A program made the position numbers and the translations under genes. The notes below the pieces were generated by a model. That model saw only the letters and a list, made by a program, of their open reading frames with translations. It searched no databases and was not told the origin of the DNA. DNA of 64,000 bases from Archangium violaceum Cb vi76 (GTDB taxonomy: Bacteria; Myxococcota; Myxococcia; Myxococcales; Myxococcaceae), in NCBI RefSeq assembly GCF_000733295.1, contig NZ_JPMI01000378.1, positions 169,584 through 233,583 on the forward strand, written 5' to 3'. The number at the start of each line of letters is the position of its first letter. The first letter of the stretch is position 1. Below are positions 18,438-29,605 of the stretch, in pieces.

Positions 18438-19176
18438 AGAAGACCGTCGCCGCGCCCACCACCAGCGCCGCGCCGCCCGCGTAGACCCACGGGCTCTCGT
18501 ACCAGGCCTTCCGCTCGATGACCGAGAGCTGCAGCGGCGCCAGCGGATTGGCCGCCCGCGCCACCGTGTTGCCCTGGCTGTCGAGCGCCTCGACGAAGTA
18601 CCAGGCCGTGAAGGACGCTGCGCGGGGAGGCACGGGCAGCTCACCCTCGCAGGTGTCCTGCTGGCACGCCATGGCCGTGGCGCGGTAGGGGCCTCCCGGG
18701 ACGGGGGCGTGGCGCAGGAGCACCTCGCTGGCCCGGGCCTGGGGGTCCTTCAGGCTGGCGCGCACCCGCTGGGGCCGGCCCGCGTCCTCGCGCGGCAGCA
18801 CCTCCAGCTTCGGCCGGGCGGCGAGCATCGCGCGCACCCGCTCCAGCAAGTCCTTCTGCTTCTGCGGCGCGTTGGGAGGCGGCCGCACCCAGGCGTCCAG
18901 CTCCAGCGCCTCGGTGGTGCGCTGCTCGGCGTTCACCGTGTCCTCCAGCAGCAGGTGGATGAAGCCGAGCTCCAGCAGGGACTCGGCGCGCTCGGCGGCG
19001 GGCCGGTCCGGGTGGCCGAGGTAGCGCTGGTATTCGACGACGGCTTCCTCGTAGCGCAGGGCGCCGGCGAGCTCGCGGGCGCGGGCGAGGTCCGCCTGGG
19101 CCGCTCCGGGAGCGGGGGCCTGGGCGACGACGAGGGACGAGGCGGCGGCGAGGACGGGAAACGTGAGCGGAAGCAC
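18412..19176 (-). CDS. Secreted TPR-like protein with C-terminal membrane helix
   Basis: A 254-aa protein with a short signal peptide (cleavage likely near AQA-PA), TPR-like helices (residues about 25-100: RARELAGALRYEEAVVEYQRYL, ESLLELGFIHLLLEDT), a beta-rich middle part with two cysteines (CQQDTC) and one membrane helix near the end (about 228-248, WVYAGGAALVVGAATVFFIA). The tail leaves a short basic end, so it may be anchored in the inner membrane facing the periplasm. It lies 152 bp downstream of the lipoprotein/outer-membrane pair on the same strand and resembles the TPR protein at 7211-8053 in plan. Confidence 0.7.
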   Translation of the reverse strand: MLPLTFPVLAAASSLVVAQAPAPGAAQADLARARELAGALRYEEAVVEYQRYLGHPDRPAAERAESLLELGFIHLLLEDTVNAEQRTTEALELDAWVRPPPNAPQKQKDLLERVRAMLAARPKLEVLPREDAGRPQRVRASLKDPQARASEVLLRHAPVPGGPYRATAMACQQDTCEGELPVPPRAASFTAWYFVEALDSQGNTVARAANPLAPLQLSVIERKAWYESPWVYAGGAALVVGAATVFFIASDPRK

Positions 19177-19328
19177 CGCCTCCGAGCCTACCCGGGCCGC
19201 CGGGACTTGTCAGACCGGTGCGCTAGGAAACGTCCCTGCGCGGGCCGGGTGTTGGTGGCCCACGGCAGGTGTCGTCACAGCGGAGGGCCGGGTCCGGGCG
19301 GGTCTCGGGCCCGGCTCTCGCACTTCTC

Positions 19329-19910
19329 CTACAGACCGCTGGGCCCCAGCATGCCCTCCAGCCCCTCGAAGGGCTTGGAGACGGTGGCGTGCAGGACGAT
19401 GTCCTTGAGCTGCAGCTCCAGCGGCAGCTCCAGCGGGTTGCCGAGGCCCGCGTCCGTCACCGTGTTGCTGACGATGACCCAGATGCGCGCCTTGCCGATG
19501 GCGTTGCGCAGCGTGGGCGAGTCCGCGTGCACCGGCGTGCTCGAGCCCGGCGCGAAGTCCATCTGGGGCAGCAGCACCTCGGCCGTGTGGTAGTACGCGG
19601 GCAGGTTGCTGTCGCTGTAGAACTTGGGCTCGTCCGGCGTGGCGGTGCCGGTGAGGGACAGCCGCGCGGTGGACGTCAGCGTGAACGTCCTGGAGGGGTT
19701 GATGACCGTGAGGTCGGCGGAGATCTCCTTCACGGCGACGTCGAGGTTCTGCGTCTCCTCGGGCATGTCGACGGCCACCTCGACGTGGATGGCCCTGGCC
19801 ACGGAGGTGACGGGGATGGTGACCTCCTGGGGCGGCGTGTCCACGGCGAGCTCGGCGGAGCACGCGGAGAGCATCAACGGGCAGAGCAGGGCGAGCAGGG
19901 CGCGTTTCAT
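19329..19910 (-). CDS. Lipoprotein of unknown function
   Basis: The 193-aa product has a lipobox (MKRALLALLCPLMLSAC, Cys17), so it is lipid-anchored after export. The mature part is rich in beta-type sequence (TVINPSRTFTLTSTARLSLTG) and has no recognisable enzyme motif. Its start overlaps the stop of the outer-membrane protein gene by 4 bp, so both are translated from one message and probably work together at the outer membrane. Confidence 0.75.
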   Translation of the reverse strand: MKRALLALLCPLMLSACSAELAVDTPPQEVTIPVTSVARAIHVEVAVDMPEETQNLDVAVKEISADLTVINPSRTFTLTSTARLSLTGTATPDEPKFYSDSNLPAYYHTAEVLLPQMDFAPGSSTPVHADSPTLRNAIGKARIWVIVSNTVTDAGLGNPLELPLELQLKDIVLHATVSKPFEGLEGMLGPSGL

Positions 19911-20629
19911 TGGAAGGTCCAGGACAGGTCGAAGGCGGGGAGGATGGGGAAGCGGCCCTCGTTGAAGGGCACCAGGGGCTCGTTCACGTCCACGTAGGCG
20001 GCGCCGAGCGAGAAGCCGAAGTTCTCTCCGGCGTAGCGGATGCCGGCCGCGCCGCGCAGGGGGTAGCCCTCCTGGAGGCGCACGCCGAACTCACCCACCA
20101 CGGACCAGTTGCCCGCGAAGTTGACCACCAGCGCGGCCGTGGCGGTGGTGGTGGCCGTCTGGTAGCGCCAGTGGCGCACCTCGCCCTGCACCAGCACCGG
20201 GCCCAGTTGCAGGCCGTAGAGCGCGTAGGCGCTGGGCCCCTCGAAGTTGATTTCGAGGTTCTTCACCGCCTCCTCCTGCGTGGCGACGTAGTCCGAGATG
20301 AGCTGACTGCCCAGGAACTTCGTGTAGCGCGCGCCGATGACGAAGCGGTGGGCCCCGGCTTCCAGGCCCCAGCGCAGGCCGAGGTTGGGGGCGAGCGCGG
20401 CGTCGGCGAGGACGGAGGTGTCCAGCGCGAACCCCCACGCCAGTGGCACCGCCGAGCGTTGCAGGCCGAGCACGGGCTTCTTGATGGCGGCGGCCTCGTC
20501 GGAGGCGAGGAGCCGCGCGTTGCCGGCATGGTTGAAGGCATGGGCCTGGGAGGAACCCAGCAGGGTCCCCAGTGCCCCGAGGGCGAGCCCGAGCAGGCCC
20601 GGGCGGGAGAAGGTGTTTCGAGGTGTCAA
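19907..20629 (-). CDS. Outer-membrane beta-barrel-like protein
   Basis: A 240-aa protein with a signal peptide (core LLGLALGALGTLLG, cleavage after AHA) and alternating hydrophobic strands ending in an aromatic residue (FDLSWTFQ, C-terminal Phe-Gln), which fits a small barrel. The start is TTG at 20629, because AGGAG lies 8 nt upstream at 20642-20638. The nearby GTG (20638) overlaps that ribosome-binding site and is rejected. The frame stays open far upstream, antisense to the DUF2156 gene, which would suggest a much longer protein; that extension is not real. Downstream it overlaps the lipoprotein gene by 4 bp. Confidence 0.75.
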   Translation of the reverse strand: MTPRNTFSRPGLLGLALGALGTLLGSSQAHAFNHAGNARLLASDEAAAIKKPVLGLQRSAVPLAWGFALDTSVLADAALAPNLGLRWGLEAGAHRFVIGARYTKFLGSQLISDYVATQEEAVKNLEINFEGPSAYALYGLQLGPVLVQGEVRHWRYQTATTTATAALVVNFAGNWSVVGEFGVRLQEGYPLRGAAGIRYAGENFGFSLGAAYVDVNEPLVPFNEGRFPILPAFDLSWTFQ

Positions 20630-20803
20630 CCCACTCACTCCTGAAGAGGAAAGGGAGGCCCTGGTGTACCGCGCCCATGCCCGTCCTGTCACACACCCGG
20701 GGTGGAGTGCCTCGCACCTGGCGGCCCACGCTGGGGAGGCAGGCGTCCGGAGCGGTGGAACAGTCCTTGCGAAGGGCCTCGGTGGGGGCGTATCCGGAGC
20801 TGT

Positions 20804-22165
20804 ATGCGCTCCCACGATATCGAGCACGCGCGGGTGTTGGCGCTGCTCAAGCGCCACGGGTGGAACGCCACGTCCTTCCAGGTGCTGGAGCCGGGGTATT
20901 CGTACTGGTTCGACGGGGAGGACGCGTGCGTGGCGTACGTGGACACGGGCCAGGCGTGGGTGGTGGCCGGCGCCCCCATCGCCCCGCACGAGCGCCTGGG
21001 CGAGGTGGTGCGGCGCTTCGAGGCGCATGCGGCCGCGTCGGGCCGGCGGCTGTGCTTCTTCGCCACCGAGCAGCGCATGTTGGACGCGGCCCCGTTGAAG
21101 GGGCTGGCCATTGGCGAGCAGCCGGTGTGGGACCCGAGGCGGTGGGAGCTGAGCGTGCGTGAGAGCCGGAGCCTGCGCGAGCAGCTGCGCCGGGCGCGGG
21201 CCAAGGGCGTGCGGGTGCGCGAGGTGATGCCCTCCGAGCTGAAGGACGCGGCGCACCCGGTGCGGGCGGGGGTGGACGGGCTGATGGAGCGCTGGCTGGG
21301 CTCCCGGCGGATGGCACCCATGGGCTTCCTGGTGCAGCTCTCCCCGTTCGCCTGGGCCGAGGAGCGGCGCTCCTTCGTGGCGGAGCGGGACGGGGAGGTG
21401 GTGGCCTTCCTGTCGGCGGTGCCGGTGTACGCGCGCAATGGCTGGCTGGTGCAGCACCTGCTGCGCGACGCGCGGGCGCCCAACGGCACCGCGGAATTGC
21501 TGGTGGACGCGGTGATGCGCGCGGCGGCGGCGGAGGGGCGCGGCTACCTGACGCTGGGGCTCGCGCCGCTGGCGGGCGAGGTGGACGGCTGGCTGCGCGC
21601 GGCGCGGGTGGTGGGCATGCCCCTCTATGACTTCGAGGGGCTGCGCGCCTTCAAGGCCCGGCTGCGCCCGCATGCGTGGCACCGCCTCCACCTGGCCTGG
21701 CCCGCGCGGCACGGCTCGCCCCTGCCGCTGTATGACGCGCTGAGGGCCTTCGCCCGGGGGAGCCTCACCCGCTTCGGCCTGGCCACGCTCCTGCGCCGGC
21801 CCCTGCTGCTCGTGTGGCTGCTCGCGGTGCTGCTGGTGCCCTGGACGGTGCTGCTCGCGCTGCCGGCCAACGCCCACCGCTTCCCCTCGCCACTCGTGCA
21901 GTGGGGCTGGGTGCTCTTCGACGTGGGGCTGACGGTGGGGCTGTTTTCCCTCGTCCGCCGCTGGCGCTCCGGGCTCGCCACGCTGCTGGCCTCGCTCATC
22001 ACCGGAGATGCCTGCCTCACCTTGCTGGAGGCGCTTCTCTACAACCTCCCTCGTGCGCGAGGGCTCGGAGACTGGCTCGTCATGGGAGTGGCCGTGCTCG
22101 CGCCCGCCACGGCGGCGGTGCTGCTCTTCTGGGTCCGGAAGCATCCGGCGCTCGAGCCCGCCTGA
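20804..22165 (+). CDS. DUF2156 membrane protein (LPG-synthase C-terminal-like)
   Basis: This 453-aa protein has a GNAT-like DUF2156 domain (residues about 1-300) related to the aminoacyl-transferring domain of phosphatidylglycerol lysyltransferase (MprF), as in GYSYWFDGEDACVAYVDTG, RRAPMGFLVQ-type and YLTLGLAPLAG segments. About four membrane helices follow at the C-terminus (about 325-445). In MprF the helices precede this domain; here the order is reversed. It may modify membrane lipids with an amino acid, but that is inferred. ATG 20804 has GGAG 4 nt upstream. Confidence 0.8.
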   Translation: MRSHDIEHARVLALLKRHGWNATSFQVLEPGYSYWFDGEDACVAYVDTGQAWVVAGAPIAPHERLGEVVRRFEAHAAASGRRLCFFATEQRMLDAAPLKGLAIGEQPVWDPRRWELSVRESRSLREQLRRARAKGVRVREVMPSELKDAAHPVRAGVDGLMERWLGSRRMAPMGFLVQLSPFAWAEERRSFVAERDGEVVAFLSAVPVYARNGWLVQHLLRDARAPNGTAELLVDAVMRAAAAEGRGYLTLGLAPLAGEVDGWLRAARVVGMPLYDFEGLRAFKARLRPHAWHRLHLAWPARHGSPLPLYDALRAFARGSLTRFGLATLLRRPLLLVWLLAVLLVPWTVLLALPANAHRFPSPLVQWGWVLFDVGLTVGLFSLVRRWRSGLATLLASLITGDACLTLLEALLYNLPRARGLGDWLVMGVAVLAPATAAVLLFWVRKHPALEPA

Positions 22166-22189
22166 AGGGGCCGCGCGCGCCGGGAGGCG

Positions 22190-22408
22190 TCAGTCCTCGG
22201 GAGGCACGGTGGTGGGCGCGGACGCGAGGAACACCTCCCGGCCCTGGACCCGCTCCACACGGTGGTAGTGCACCATGTAGTCCCGCCGGGCGGGCGAGCC
22301 CTGCCCCAGCTCGAAGTGGGTGTCCCCGACGTTCGACACCGTCCCGAGTTTCCGCCCATACCTGTCCTTCACCGTCATTCCCTCGTGGATGTCGCCGGGG
22401 TCGATCAT
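22190..22408 (-). CDS. Small PRC-barrel-like protein (DUF2171-like)
   Basis: A 72-aa protein beginning MIDPGDIHEGMTVKDRYGRKL, with the beta-barrel pattern G-x-LG-x-V-x-x-x-G-D-T. ATG 22408 is preceded by AGAGGA at a good distance. The sequence aligns without large gaps to the 110-aa protein at 36063-36395, sharing the LGxV and RVERVxGRxV patterns. PRC-barrel proteins bind RNA or partner proteins or the photosynthetic reaction centre; here the role is unknown. It converges with the DUF2156 gene, 24 bp apart. Confidence 0.75.
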   Translation of the reverse strand: MIDPGDIHEGMTVKDRYGRKLGTVSNVGDTHFELGQGSPARRDYMVHYHRVERVQGREVFLASAPTTVPPED

Positions 22409-22620
22409 CGTGGTCCTCTGTCCGCGTCTGCGCGTGGTCCCTTGAGATGAACACTCCGGGCGCTCCTGGCCCGTGGTTCTGGCCTCCTTCGAGAGGAAGC
22501 GCCGTGCCCCCTGGTGGGGGAGGGCACGGGCGGCCAGCGGAGTGAGGCGGAGCGGGGTCACGCCCGGGCAAGCCCCCTACCTTCTCTCCCGAGGGCTCGT
22601 GACGCACGGGAGAGACGCGC

Positions 22621-23850
22621 ATGGCGGAGGCCCAGGCCCAGAAGTTGGCTGTACTCAAGATCGACCGCGCCGCCCACCCGCGACGGAAGCTCCTGCGCCG
22701 GTGGCCGCTATGGGTGGGGCTGGCCGTGGTGCTCGCCCTCGTGGTGGGGATGGCGGTGCTGGGTCGGGCGCCCAGCGTGCGGGTGGCCGAGGTCCGCGAG
22801 GCACGCCCCGGCGAGCAGCAGACCGAGCTGTCCGCGGCCGGCTATGTGTCCTCGCGGCGTCGCTCCGTCATCGCGCCCCAGGTGGCGGGGCGGTTGGTGG
22901 AGGTGGCGGTGGACGAGGGGGACGCGGTGGAGAAGGGGCAGGTGCTCGCCCGCCTGGATGACCGGGATGCTCGGGTGATGGCGGCCCGGAGCAGGGCGGA
23001 GCTGCGGGCCGCCAGCCAGCGGCTCGCCGCCGCGAGGGCCACGGCGACGCGGGCGCGTAATGACCTGAAACGGGCGGAGCAGCTGGCCCGGGCCCAGGTC
23101 ATCACCCGGGCGAGCCTGGAGGAGGCGCAGGCGCTGGCGAGGGCCTCGTCCGCGGAGGAGCAGGCGGCGGTGGCCCAGCTCGCCGCGGCGCGGGAGGCGG
23201 CGCGGGCCACGGACCTGCAACTGTCCCATACGGTGGTGCGGGCGCCCTTCGCGGGGACGGTGGTGCGCAAGCTGGCGGACGAGGGAGCGGTGCTCGCGCC
23301 CGCCGCGCTCGAGCAGGAGAACATCGGCGGCATCGTCGAGCTGGTGGACCTGGGAGCGCTCGAGGTGGAGGCCGAGGTCAGCGAGGAGCAGTTGCCGCGC
23401 ATCGAGCTGGGGCAGCCGGCGCTCGTCTTCCTCGATGCGTACCCGGACCAGGCGTTCGTCGCGAAGGTGCGCTCGGTGCGCCCCGCCATCGACCGCTCCA
23501 AGGCGACGGCGGACGTGAACGTGGCGTTCGAGGAGATTCCCCCGGGCGTGCTGCCGGACATGGGAGCGCGGGTGGCCTTCCTGAAGGAGGAGTTGCCGCA
23601 GGAGGCGCTCACGAAACGGGACGCGGCGTTGCGGGTGCCGGCATCGGCGGTGGTGCGGAACGGTGGGGAGTCCGTGGTGTGGGTGGTGCAGGACGGGAAG
23701 GTGAAGCGGCAGCCGGTGCGGGTGGTGGAGAAGGTGGGGGACGAGGTGGCGCTGGCCCAGGGGCCGGAGCCGGGGACACAGGTGGTGGTGTCGCCGGATG
23801 GCTCGCTGCGTCCGGGGCGCAAGGTGAAGGTGCGGACGGAGGGCGGATGA
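22621..23850 (+). CDS. Efflux periplasmic adaptor (HlyD/MacA family)
   Basis: The 409-aa protein has an N-terminal membrane anchor (about 28-48), a lipoyl-like half (about 60-100: [28 protein letters not shown]), a long alpha-helical hairpin (about 115-190) and the second lipoyl half (about 195-225: [21 protein letters not shown]), then beta-barrel and membrane-proximal domains. It should link the ABC efflux pump to an outer-membrane channel; no TolC gene is visible. Its stop overlaps the ATPase start by 4 bp, giving an adaptor-ATPase-permease-permease operon. Confidence 0.9.
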   Translation: MAEAQAQKLAVLKIDRAAHPRRKLLRRWPLWVGLAVVLALVVGMAVLGRAPSVRVAEVREARPGEQQTELSAAGYVSSRRRSVIAPQVAGRLVEVAVDEGDAVEKGQVLARLDDRDARVMAARSRAELRAASQRLAAARATATRARNDLKRAEQLARAQVITRASLEEAQALARASSAEEQAAVAQLAAAREAARATDLQLSHTVVRAPFAGTVVRKLADEGAVLAPAALEQENIGGIVELVDLGALEVEAEVSEEQLPRIELGQPALVFLDAYPDQAFVAKVRSVRPAIDRSKATADVNVAFEEIPPGVLPDMGARVAFLKEELPQEALTKRDAALRVPASAVVRNGGESVVWVVQDGKVKRQPVRVVEKVGDEVALAQGPEPGTQVVVSPDGSLRPGRKVKVRTEGG

Positions 23851-24545
23851 GCACCGCACCCGGACAAGAAGCGAAGTCTCCGCTCATCCGGCTGCGGGGG
23901 GTCTCCAAGGCCTACCGGCGCGGCGACATCGTCGTGCCCGTGCTGGAGAACGTGGACCTGGACATCGAAGCGGGAGCCTTCGAGGCCTTCATGGGTCCGT
24001 CCGGCTCGGGCAAGTCCACGCTGCTCAACCTCATCTCGGGGTTGGACCGGCCCACCACGGGGGTGGTGGAGGTGGGAGGGCAGGACCTGGCGCGGATGAG
24101 CGACAAGGAGCTGTCGGACTGGCGCGCGGGGCACGTGGGCTTCGTCTTCCAGCTGTACAACCTGCTGCCGGTGCTCACGGCGGCGGAGAACGTGGAGCTG
24201 CCGCTGCTGCTCACCCCGCTCTCGCGCGCCGAGCGCCGTGAGCACGTGGCGGCCGCGCTGGAGGTGGTGGGACTGGGGCACCGCATGGGGCACCGGCCGC
24301 CGCAGCTGTCGGGAGGCGAGCAGCAACGGGTGGCCATCGCCCGGGCCATCGTCACGGATCCGGATCTGCTCATCGCGGACGAGCCCACGGGAGACCTGGA
24401 CCGCAAGTCGGCCGAGCAGGTGTTGGATCTCTTCGAGGTGCTGCACCACGAGCTGCACAAGACGCTCGTCATGGTGACGCACGACCCGCATGCGGCCGAG
24501 CGCGCGGACCTGGTGCGGCACCTGGAGAAGGGGCTGCTGCAATGA
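23847..24545 (+). CDS. ABC transporter ATP-binding protein (MacB/LolD-like)
   Basis: A 232-aa ATPase with Walker [11 protein letters not shown]-loop [18 protein letters not shown], signature [14 protein letters not shown], Walker [13 protein letters not shown] and H-loop VTHDPHAA. The pattern is the LolD/MacB subgroup that powers FtsX-type permeases. Translation starts at ATG 23847, overlapping the adaptor stop by 4 bp, and it overlaps the first permease by 4 bp. The spacing points to a single operon at 22621-26863. Confidence 0.95.
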   Translation: MSTAPGQEAKSPLIRLRGVSKAYRRGDIVVPVLENVDLDIEAGAFEAFMGPSGSGKSTLLNLISGLDRPTTGVVEVGGQDLARMSDKELSDWRAGHVGFVFQLYNLLPVLTAAENVELPLLLTPLSRAERREHVAAALEVVGLGHRMGHRPPQLSGGEQQRVAIARAIVTDPDLLIADEPTGDLDRKSAEQVLDLFEVLHHELHKTLVMVTHDPHAAERADLVRHLEKGLLQ

Positions 24546-25702
24546 CGTTCGGGCGGCTCGTGTGGAAGGACCTGTTGCGCAACCCGCTGCGGCTGGTGCT
24601 CACGGTGCTGGCGGGAGCGGTGGGGGTGATGGCCTTCATCTTCCTGCGCACGGTGGTGGACCTCTTCTATTCGAGCGCGGAGTCGGCGCAGGCGGACCGG
24701 CTCTTCACGCGAGCCAAGGCCTCCATCACGGCGGATCTGCCGCTGTCGTACCTGCCGCGCATCTCCACCGTGCCGGGGGTGGATGACATCACCTTCTACG
24801 GCTTCTTCGGCGGGCGGTACGGCGACTCCCAGCGCGATTTCTTCGGCTCGGCCTTCGTGGACCCGCCCTCCTTCATGCGTGTCTTCGACGAGCTCGTCGT
24901 GGCTCCGCGGGAGGTGGCGGCCTTCCAGGCGGATCCGTGTGGCGCGCTCATCGGCAAGGAGCTGGCGAAGCGCTACGGGTGGAAGTCGGGGGACCGGGTG
25001 ACGCTCCAGGGCACCATCTACCCGGGCGAGTGGACCTTCAACGTGCGCGGCATCTACGACGTGCGGACGGGGTCGCTGGACACGAACTCGCTCTTCTTCC
25101 CCTACCGCTGCCTCAACGAGAAACTGCCGGACGAGCGCAAGGACCGGGTGGGGGCCTTCATGGTTCGGGTGGAGGACCCGTCACGCTCGGCGGCGGTGTC
25201 CTCGGCGGTGGATGCGATGTTCGCCAACAGCCCCTACCCGACGCGCACGGAGAGCGAGCGCGCGGCCACGCTGGGTTTCATCTCCATGCTGTCGGCCATC
25301 ATCACCGCGGTGCAGGTGGTGGCCACCGTCATCCTGCTCATCATCCTGCTCGTCATCGGCAACACGCTGGCCATGAGCGTGCGCGAGCGCACGAGGGACC
25401 TGTCCACGCTGCGGGCCATGGGCTTCAAGAGCGGGCGGGTGGTGATGCTCGTGCTCTTCGAGTCCCTGGCCATTGGCCTGTGCTCGGGGGGATTGGGGGT
25501 GCTCATCGCGCCGCCGCTCGTGCGGGGTTTCGTCGCGGTGGTGGGCTCGCAGATGGGCGGACTTCCCGCTGACTTCATGCGGGAGGGCACGCTGGTGCTC
25601 GGGGTGCTGGCGGCGGTGGGGGTGTCGCTGCTGGCCGGAATCATCCCCGCGTGGCGCGCGGTGCGCATCCCCGTGGCCGAGGGGCTGAGGAAGGTGGCCT
25701 GA
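24542..25702 (+). CDS. FtsX/MacB-type ABC permease 1
   Basis: The 386-aa permease has one N-terminal helix (about 14-38), a large soluble domain (about 40-250; MacB periplasmic core type) and three C-terminal helices (about 255-380), with the family stretch [48 protein letters not shown]. It acts as half of a mechanotransmission pump with the ATPase and adaptor upstream. It starts in a 4-bp overlap with the ATPase. The second permease follows after 3 bp, so two separate permeases probably form a heterodimer. Confidence 0.92.
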   Translation: MTFGRLVWKDLLRNPLRLVLTVLAGAVGVMAFIFLRTVVDLFYSSAESAQADRLFTRAKASITADLPLSYLPRISTVPGVDDITFYGFFGGRYGDSQRDFFGSAFVDPPSFMRVFDELVVAPREVAAFQADPCGALIGKELAKRYGWKSGDRVTLQGTIYPGEWTFNVRGIYDVRTGSLDTNSLFFPYRCLNEKLPDERKDRVGAFMVRVEDPSRSAAVSSAVDAMFANSPYPTRTESERAATLGFISMLSAIITAVQVVATVILLIILLVIGNTLAMSVRERTRDLSTLRAMGFKSGRVVMLVLFESLAIGLCSGGLGVLIAPPLVRGFVAVVGSQMGGLPADFMREGTLVLGVLAAVGVSLLAGIIPAWRAVRIPVAEGLRKVA

Positions 25703-25705
25703 GCG

Positions 25706-26863
25706 ATGATTCCCCTCTACTACAACACGCGCAGCCTCTGGGCGCGGCGGCTGTCCACGGGGCTCACCGTGCTGGGCCTGGGGCTCGTCGTCTTCGTCTT
25801 CTCGGCGGTGCTGATGCTGGCCAACGGAATCGAGTCCGCGCTCGCCTCGGGGGGAGACCCGCGCAACGTCATCCTCCTGGCCGAGGGCTCCACCAGCGAG
25901 CTGATGAGCAATGTGGAGCGGGACGCGCTGCGCGCCCTGGGGAGCGCCCCGCAGGTGGCCTCGTCGGTGGAGGGCAATCCGCTGGTGGCGGGAGAGCTGG
26001 TGGTGCCGGTGCTGCTGCCGCGAGGGGATGGCAAGGAGTCGAACATCAACGCGCGGGGCATTGGCCCGGAGAGCTTCGCCATCCGGCCCACGGTGCGGCT
26101 CATTGCGGGCCGGGAGCCGCGGATGGGCACCAACGAGGTGGCCCTGGGCGAGGCGCTGGTGGGGCGTTCTCCTGGGGCGAACCTGGGTGGGGAGCTGGTG
26201 TTCGCGGAGGAGCGCTGGCCGGTGGTGGGGGTGTTCACCGCCGAGGGTGGGGCCTACGAGTCGGAGCTGTGGGTGGACGTGAACCGGTTGGGACCGGCGT
26301 TCGACCGGCCGGGGCTGAGCGCGGTGGTGGTGCGCACGGGCTCGGAGCAGGCACGCGATGCCTTCATCAAGGGAGTGGAGGAGGACTCGCGCTTCACGCT
26401 CGAGGCGAAATCGGAGCCCGAGTATTGGGCGGATCAGGCCACGTGGCTGGCCACGTTCATCCGGGTGTTGGGCCTGTTCGTGTCCTTCATCTTCAGCGTG
26501 GGCGCGGTGCTGGGGGCGATGATCACCATGTACGCACAGGTAGCGGCGCGCATCGGTGAGCTGGGGATGCTGAGGGCGGTGGGCTACCGGCGCCGGAGCG
26601 TGCTGGCGAGCATCCTCATCGAATCCGCGGTGCTGGGGGCGGCGGGCGGGGTGCTGGGTGCACTGGGGGCGCTGGCCACGCGGTGGATGGAGATAAGGAC
26701 ACTCAACTTCCAGACGTTCGCCGAGATTCGCTTCGGCTTCACGCCGACACCGGGAATCATGGTGGCGGCGCTCGTCTTCGGGACGCTGATGGGGACACTG
26801 GGCGGACTGCTGCCCGCCCTGCGCGCCTCACGGCTGTCGATTCTGGATGCGTTGAGAGCGTGA
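25706..26863 (+). CDS. FtsX/MacB-type ABC permease 2
   Basis: A 385-aa protein with the same plan as its upstream neighbour: N-terminal helix (LSTGLTVLGLGLVVFVFSAVLML, about 15-37), soluble core (about 45-245), and C-terminal helices with MYAQVAARIGELGMLRAVGYRRRSVL. ATG 25706 begins 3 bp after the first permease stop. The pair probably pairs into one translocating unit. This is the last gene of the operon; a palindromic repeat follows its stop codon. Confidence 0.92.
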   Translation: MIPLYYNTRSLWARRLSTGLTVLGLGLVVFVFSAVLMLANGIESALASGGDPRNVILLAEGSTSELMSNVERDALRALGSAPQVASSVEGNPLVAGELVVPVLLPRGDGKESNINARGIGPESFAIRPTVRLIAGREPRMGTNEVALGEALVGRSPGANLGGELVFAEERWPVVGVFTAEGGAYESELWVDVNRLGPAFDRPGLSAVVVRTGSEQARDAFIKGVEEDSRFTLEAKSEPEYWADQATWLATFIRVLGLFVSFIFSVGAVLGAMITMYAQVAARIGELGMLRAVGYRRRSVLASILIESAVLGAAGGVLGALGALATRWMEIRTLNFQTFAEIRFGFTPTPGIMVAALVFGTLMGTLGGLLPALRASRLSILDALRA

Positions 26864-26866
26864 ATC

Positions 26867-26887
26867 CCCTCGCCCAGGGGGAGAGGG
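26867..26887. repeat. Palindromic intergenic repeat, variant copy
   Basis: CCCTCGCCC-N3-GGGAGAGGG, the same 9-3-9 form as the copies at 12232, 51592 and 51658 but with one T-to-G change in the left arm that unpairs one position. It starts 3 nt after the permease stop and lies between two convergent genes. Confidence 0.6.
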
Positions 26888-26903
26888 GAGAGGCGGGGAC
26901 GGC

Positions 26904-27968
<1,065 letters not shown>

Positions 27969-28180
27969 TCATTTCCAACACCGACAGTGAGTGCGCGGCA
28001 ACCTACTACGCGGGGCCCGTTGCAGGAAGAAAAGCCAACTGTCAAGTGGAGGGCCCGGCCGGAGAGCGTCCAACCCACGGGGCCCCCTGTCCTTTCCCCT
28101 CCTCCACCCCATCTCCCCTCTAGGAGCGGGTCCGGGGATGAGGGGTTTTCCCTACAGGTGGCTCGCTTCCCTGCCTCCTT

Positions 28181-28744
28181 TCAATGGGCGGGCTGAAGCT
28201 CGCTCTCCTCCGCGAGGAGGAAGGTGTCCGCCGCTTCCCCGGCCTCCTGCTCGGTGGAGACGGGGGCGCGGTGCCGGGGCTCGGCCACGGTGCCATTTTC
28301 CACCGCGTGGCGGTACTCGGGCGTCTGGCGCAGGGCCTCGCTGGTGACGCGCAGGAAGGCCTCGCGCACGGGCTCGAAGAGCAGGCCGGCCACGTACCAG
28401 AAGGGCGCGTAGTCCAGGCGGATGAGCCCCTTCACGCTCCAGCCCTTGTCCTCGTAGTCCCAGGGGCAGCGGCCGAGCGCCTTGCGCAGCAGCCAGCCCG
28501 TGGTGAACTCGGCGCCGAAGATGACGGCGGTGTAGGCGAGCGCGCGCACCGGCCGGGGCAGGAAGCGCAGCCGGTCATGGAGGAACTCCATCCCCAAGGC
28601 GGTGGCCCCGTAGATGGGGTGCATCCACAGGTACGTCTTCGCCGTCCCATGTGCGTCCCGTTCCACCAGGGCCGCGCCCATGCCGGTGAAGCACACCTCC
28701 ATCACCCAGCCCGCACACCCGTAGAGGAGGAATCGCGGTAGCAC
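28181..28744 (-). CDS. CmpB-type (PF06541-like) membrane protein
   Basis: The 187-aa product has four or so membrane helices and the family landmarks: LLYGCAGWVMEVCFTG at the start, MHPIYGATAL in the middle and EFTTGWLLRKALGRCPWDYEDKGW later. The family is annotated as a putative ABC-transporter type IV, though without solid functional evidence; no ATPase is adjacent. A charged soluble tail of about 50 residues (ETEQEAGEAADTFLLAEESELQ-like) follows the last helix. The start is the ATG at 28744, and mreB is 242 bp downstream. Confidence 0.8.
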   Translation of the reverse strand: MLPRFLLYGCAGWVMEVCFTGMGAALVERDAHGTAKTYLWMHPIYGATALGMEFLHDRLRFLPRPVRALAYTAVIFGAEFTTGWLLRKALGRCPWDYEDKGWSVKGLIRLDYAPFWYVAGLLFEPVREAFLRVTSEALRQTPEYRHAVENGTVAEPRHRAPVSTEQEAGEAADTFLLAEESELQPAH

Positions 28745-28885
28745 GCCCCGAAGCTAGGGACCGGCCTCCCAAAGGGCACCTGGCGGCAGGAGGGCGGGGG
28801 AGCGGCCGACGAAGGGCCGGGCCCTCCCCTGGGAGGGCGCGCGGTGTTGGCCGCCGGACAGAGCGAGGCGGACGGGGCGGGGGCG

Positions 28886-29605
28886 TCAGCGCTTGAGGGC
28901 GTACTTGCCGATGGCGTAGAGGGCGCGGACGCCATCCTTCCAGCCAATCTTCTTGCCCTCCTCGTAGGTGCGGCCGTGGTAGCTGATGGGCACCTCGAAG
29001 ACGCGCCAGCCGCCGCGGGCCACCTTGGCGGTGATCTCCGGCTCGATGCCGAAGCGGTCCTCCTCGATGTTCACCGAGCGGATGACCTCGGCCCGGAAGG
29101 CCTTGTAGCAGGTCTCCATGTCGGTGAGGTTCAGGTTGCTCGTCATGTTGGAGAGCATGGTGAGGAACTGGTTCATCACCGAGTGCCAGAAGTAGAGGAC
29201 GCGCCGGGGCGTGCCGGTGAAGCGGCTGCCGAAGACGACGTCCGCGTCGCCGTCGAGGATGGGCTGGAGGACGCGGGGAATCTCGCGCGGGTCGTACTCG
29301 AGGTCCGCGTCCTGGACGATGACGATGTCCCCGGCGGACTCGGCGAAGCCGCGGCGCAGGGCGGCGCCCTTGCCCTGGTTCTTCTCCTGGAGGAAGACGC
29401 GCACGTCGTTGCGGTTCTTCGGGGTGCCGCCGATGACGGACAGGCCCTCGCTGGCCAGACGCTGGAGCAGCTCGCGGCTTCCGTCGCGCGAGCAGTCGTC
29501 CACGATGACGAGCTCCTTGGGGAAGTCCACCGCGGTGACGCGGCGGAGGAGCTCAGCGAGGGTGGAGATCTCGTTGTAGACAGGGATGACGACCGAGACG
29601 AGCAT
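28886..29605 (-). CDS. GT2 family glycosyltransferase (dolichol-phosphate mannosyltransferase-like)
   Basis: A 239-aa single-domain GT-A enzyme that probably transfers a sugar from a nucleotide donor to a polyprenyl phosphate or lipid. [12 protein letters not shown] starts at residue 1, DDCSRDGS near 36-43, [12 protein letters not shown] near 72-83 and the metal-binding DAD in [12 protein letters not shown] near 94-105. No membrane helix is present. The ATG at 29605 opens the GT fold directly; the frame runs on upstream but lacks family sequence. It is divergent from the ATPase gene, with 203 bp between. Confidence 0.9.
   Translation of the reverse strand: MLVSVVIPVYNEISTLAELLRRVTAVDFPKELVIVDDCSRDGSRELLQRLASEGLSVIGGTPKNRNDVRVFLQEKNQGKGAALRRGFAESAGDIVIVQDADLEYDPREIPRVLQPILDGDADVVFGSRFTGTPRRVLYFWHSVMNQFLTMLSNMTSNLNLTDMETCYKAFRAEVIRSVNIEEDRFGIEPEITAKVARGGWRVFEVPISYHGRTYEEGKKIGWKDGVRALYAIGKYALKR

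Noticed and set aside
19907..22144. A 745-codon version of the outer-membrane protein
   Set aside because: The extra N-terminal 500 residues are antisense to the DUF2156 gene; the signal peptide and the AGGAG-TTG start at 20629 mark the real beginning.
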